Part shown: positions 6,383-7,704 of the stretch, piece by piece
How positions within the stretch are numbered: position 1 is the first letter of the stretch
Layout of the letters: each line of letters begins with the position of its first letter
Program-made: the position numbers and the translations under genes
Assembly: GCA_030655715.1 (NCBI GenBank)
Contig: JAUSPR010000198.1
Span: 1 to 7,704, forward strand
DNA from: Thermoplasmata archaeon
Lineage (GTDB): Archaea; Thermoplasmatota; Thermoplasmata; SG8-5
Direction: 5' to 3'
Length of the DNA stretch: 7,704 nucleotides
Notes under the pieces: model-generated
Database searches by the model: none
Told to the model about the DNA's origin: nothing
Seen by the model: only the letters and a program-made list of their open reading frames with translations

Positions 6383-6424
6383 AAACTGTTTAAACGCTTT
6401 TGAAAACAGAATTTAACCAAGTTC

Positions 6425-6536
6425 GAGACTTTTTAATTTATTCGGGAAATAGTGTCAATTCTTCTTTTGAGAAATATACTGGCTCGTGGTGCATCCATGC
6501 TTGATGCCAAAAATCCCGAAAATAATAAAAAGTCTC
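6425..6536. repeat. Long imperfect inverted repeat between convergent operons
   Basis: The 23 bases at 6425-6447 (beginning GAGACTTTTTAA) match the reverse complement of 6514-6536 at 20 of 23 positions, with 66 bases between. Inside the loop, GCATC (6491-6495) and GATGC (6503-6507) form a second small stem. Each arm reads GAGAC-TTTTT on its outward strand, so either convergent transcript would meet a T-run and then the long stem. A bidirectional terminator is the simplest reading. A structured small RNA from a GTTTAAAC TATA-like site (6388-6395), or a small MITE, are alternatives; no target-site duplication is visible. The rest of 6383-6567 holds no gene I can support. Confidence 0.5.
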
Positions 6537-6567
6537 ATTGCATTCCGCTAATATTCAACCTCAAACT

Positions 6568-7200
6568 TCAACTATCCATTTGTACTTCAACTTCTAAAAC
6601 CTCCCCTGTGGATGCGTCTATTACGATGTAGGCATTATGTGGGTCATCCAAACCACCTGGCGAAAGCCATCGAATGTCCCATATTGCATTTTGTGAGTAA
6701 TTGTCATCAACCCGAAGATAGAAATGGTCTACTTTAGCATCACTATATCGTGAGAGAAACGCATTGATCTCTTGGGTGTTTTTTGCAATGCTCATCGTGT
6801 CGCAACTATTTATACTTACATTGAGGACCGGTTCTGTATGTAAGACAGAATGTTTTATAACTGTATCATAATCATTATCCGAAGAGATATAGGCATTTAG
6901 CACCTCATACATGCTGAGATTATTCGAAAGAGACTCTGTAGATGGAGAAAAATAACTATATATCCAACTTGTAGCTTTCCCATCTGAGTCAATTTCACCA
7001 TTTAATCCTATGCCCAAGAATATCGCATCATCATGCCATATATTTGCTAGTTCATCGGCCTTAGTCTTACCTTCTATTGCATCCATTTTTAATAGAGAAT
7101 CATTATTTTGCAATCTAACCATAAGACTTGCCGTTATAGCGGTCGCAATAACGAGCATGAGCAATAAAATAATCACCATCTTTTTTGTCATATTTGCCAT
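6568..7200 (-). CDS. Signal-anchored PepSY-like extracytoplasmic protein
   Basis: This 210-residue protein has a short basic N-terminus (MTKK), one hydrophobic segment at about 8-29 and a hydrophilic remainder, so it is probably anchored in the membrane and exposed outside. No lipobox cysteine is evident. The rest looks like two PepSY-type repeats: ADELANIWHDDAIFLGIGL with DSDGKATSWIYSYFSP (71-86), then INAFLSRYSDAKVDHFYL ending in the hallmark strand IVIDASTGEVLEVEVQ (192-207). PepSY-type domains are thought to modulate peptidases or bind ligands outside the cell; no specific role can be assigned. AAGGG (complement of 7201-7205) abuts the first ATG but sits nine bases from the in-frame ATG at 7191-7189, so the true start may be codon 4. 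It follows the 91-residue gene by three bases. GC is clearly lower than in the metabolic genes. Its 3' end is duplicated at 7484. Confidence 0.75.
   Translation of the reverse strand: MANMTKKMVIILLLMLVIATAITASLMVRLQNNDSLLKMDAIEGKTKADELANIWHDDAIFLGIGLNGEIDSDGKATSWIYSYFSPSTESLSNNLSMYEVLNAYISSDNDYDTVIKHSVLHTEPVLNVSINSCDTMSIAKNTQEINAFLSRYSDAKVDHFYLRVDDNYSQNAIWDIRWLSPGGLDDPHNAYIVIDASTGEVLEVEVQMDS
6574..6597 (-). repeat. Copy 1 of duplicated PepSY 3' end
   Basis: These 24 bases are identical to 7487-7510. Similarity continues to about 6650 with roughly 14 differences in the next 52 bases, counted by eye and mostly at third codon positions. The encoded ends agree at 23 of 25 residues. Confidence 0.85.
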
Positions 7201-7203
7201 CCC

Positions 7204-7479
7204 TTATGTGGATTTTTCAGTTTCTATGAAAGCAGTAGTGTATGCAAAAAGAACATCACCTGGGTTGGTGTTAATAACGCATTCTACAGGCGGTGAATCC
7301 ATATTTAGAGCATTAATATCGATATACCCAACCGTTCCATGGGTATGCCCAACAAACACAGCTTCGACATTTGCACCATCAGCCCAATTAACGAAATCGG
7401 CAGTATGGAATGCAAGTCTACTATTCTGCTCAGGACCTCCGCCCACGATTCGTCCATAGGTGAAAATATTTTCTTCCAT
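7204..7479 (-). CDS. Unrecognised 91-residue protein
   Basis: I do not recognise this protein. It starts MEENIFTYGRIVGGG, has no hydrophobic segment, and contains VEAVFVGHTHGTVGYIDI in its middle and NTNPGDVLFAYTTAF near its end. GHTHG recalls the last metal-binding motif of calcineurin-like phosphoesterases, but the other motifs (DxH, GD, GNH) are missing, so no enzyme call is justified. The composition, with balanced acidic residues and alternating hydrophobic strands, looks like a real small beta-rich protein or the surviving end of a longer one. I chose the ATG at 7479; a TTG at 7503 in frame would overlap the broken PepSY gene. No Shine-Dalgarno site is obvious. Its stop is three bases before the PepSY-like gene, so the two are probably co-transcribed. 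Confidence 0.5.
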   Translation of the reverse strand: MEENIFTYGRIVGGGPEQNSRLAFHTADFVNWADGANVEAVFVGHTHGTVGYIDINALNMDSPPVECVINTNPGDVLFAYTTAFIETEKST

Positions 7480-7483
7480 GATA

Positions 7484-7704
7484 TCAATCCATTTGTACTT
7501 CAACTTCTAATATTTCACCGGTAGACGCATCTATTACTATATGAGCATTGTGTGGGTCGTCCAGGTACCATCCGTAGTGGGGTAATGGAGTGTGGTGTCG
7601 CACCCCGAGGTATTGTTCGTTTTTTCAGTTTCTTAGGGTTCTTCGAGAATGATGATGTCCCATGTTTGTGTGTTAACCTTTCTTTTTTTAAGTTCTTTTT
7701 CGAT
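7484..7704 (-). pseudogene. Broken 3' end of a second PepSY-like gene
   Basis: Read on the minus strand, the final codons give WYLDDPHNAHIVIDASTGE and then ILEVEVQMD before a TGA at 7486-7484, nearly identical to the end of the intact PepSY-like protein. Upstream this frame meets a TGA (7627-7625). The next stretch, ending KVNTQTWDIIILEEP, lies in another frame and stops at TAA (7635-7633). TWDI parallels IWDI of the intact copy, so both pieces probably belonged to one gene. Two single-base changes would join them, one at the TAA and one in the six-T run at 7620-7625. Sequencing error in that run could account for part of this. The upstream piece might instead be the natural end of a different gene. 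It continues beyond the window. Confidence 0.6.
7487..7510 (-). repeat. Copy 2 of duplicated PepSY 3' end
   Basis: Identical to 6574-6597 over 24 bases in the same orientation, about 0.9 kb apart. Together with weaker similarity to about 7562 it marks a tandem paralogous duplication on either side of the 91-residue gene. Confidence 0.85.

Noticed and set aside
6425..6536. Insertion sequence or MITE with terminal inverted repeats
   Set aside because: No transposase, no target-site duplication in the flanks (CAAGTTC versus ATTGCAT), and copy number cannot be tested here; kept only as an alternative.
7010..7459. A 149-codon plus-strand frame opposite the PepSY-like and 91-residue genes
   Set aside because: Its hydrophobic part is the antisense of the PepSY-like signal anchor, and the minus-strand gene is supported by its duplicated, conserved 3' end.
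7204..7479. Calcineurin-like phosphoesterase
   Set aside because: Only GHTHG is present; the other metal-binding motifs are absent and the protein is far too short.
1..7704. tRNA, rRNA, CRISPR array or riboswitch
   Set aside because: I saw no cloverleaf ending in CCA or T-loop consensus, no conserved rRNA stretch, no regularly spaced direct repeats and no known aptamer core.

Overview
The window looks archaeal. Three upstream regions carry box-A (TATA-like) elements (TTAATATA, TTTAAATA, TTTAAATATA). One of these sits about 26 bases before an ATG, as expected for a leaderless archaeal transcript, while other genes have short Shine-Dalgarno sites inside tightly packed operons. Arginine is written mainly AGG/AGA. 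The protein families (Orc1/Cdc6-type winged helix, threonine-synthase-like PLP enzyme, DUF1611, signal-anchored PepSY-like proteins) fit a euryarchaeal or Thermoplasmatota-like genome. That placement is an inference; no rRNA or other marker is present.

Layout. (1) 1-182: leader with a possible 31-codon micro-ORF and a TATA element. (2) 183-1067 (+): DNA-binding-type protein with two winged helices joined by a proline-rich linker and a coiled coil. (3) 1125-4778 (+): a three-gene metabolic cluster, made of a threonine-synthase-like PLP enzyme, a DUF1611/DgcN-type P-loop protein overlapping it by one base, and 46 bases later a PP-loop (ATP pyrophosphatase) protein whose architecture most resembles the glutamyl epimerase MurL. 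(4) 4906-6382 (+): a complete AbiEi/AbiEii type IV toxin-antitoxin pair with its own leaderless promoter. (5) 6383-6567: non-coding, with a 23/23-base imperfect inverted repeat that could fold as one long hairpin. (6) 6568-7704 (-): an AT-richer block with a membrane-anchored PepSY-like protein, an unrecognised 91-residue protein and the broken 3' end of a second PepSY-like gene.

How the parts may work together. DUF1611 proteins include D-glutamate N-acetyltransferase (DgcN), usually paired with an enolase-type racemase (DgcA). MurL inverts a glutamyl residue using ATP, giving AMP and PPi. Finding relatives of both beside a PLP amino-acid enzyme in an apparently murein-free archaeon suggests a pathway that makes or processes a D-glutamate-like or epimerised glutamyl compound. 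This is the most interesting hypothesis in the window and it is untested. The toxin-antitoxin pair and the AT-rich, partly duplicated block after it look like accessory DNA.
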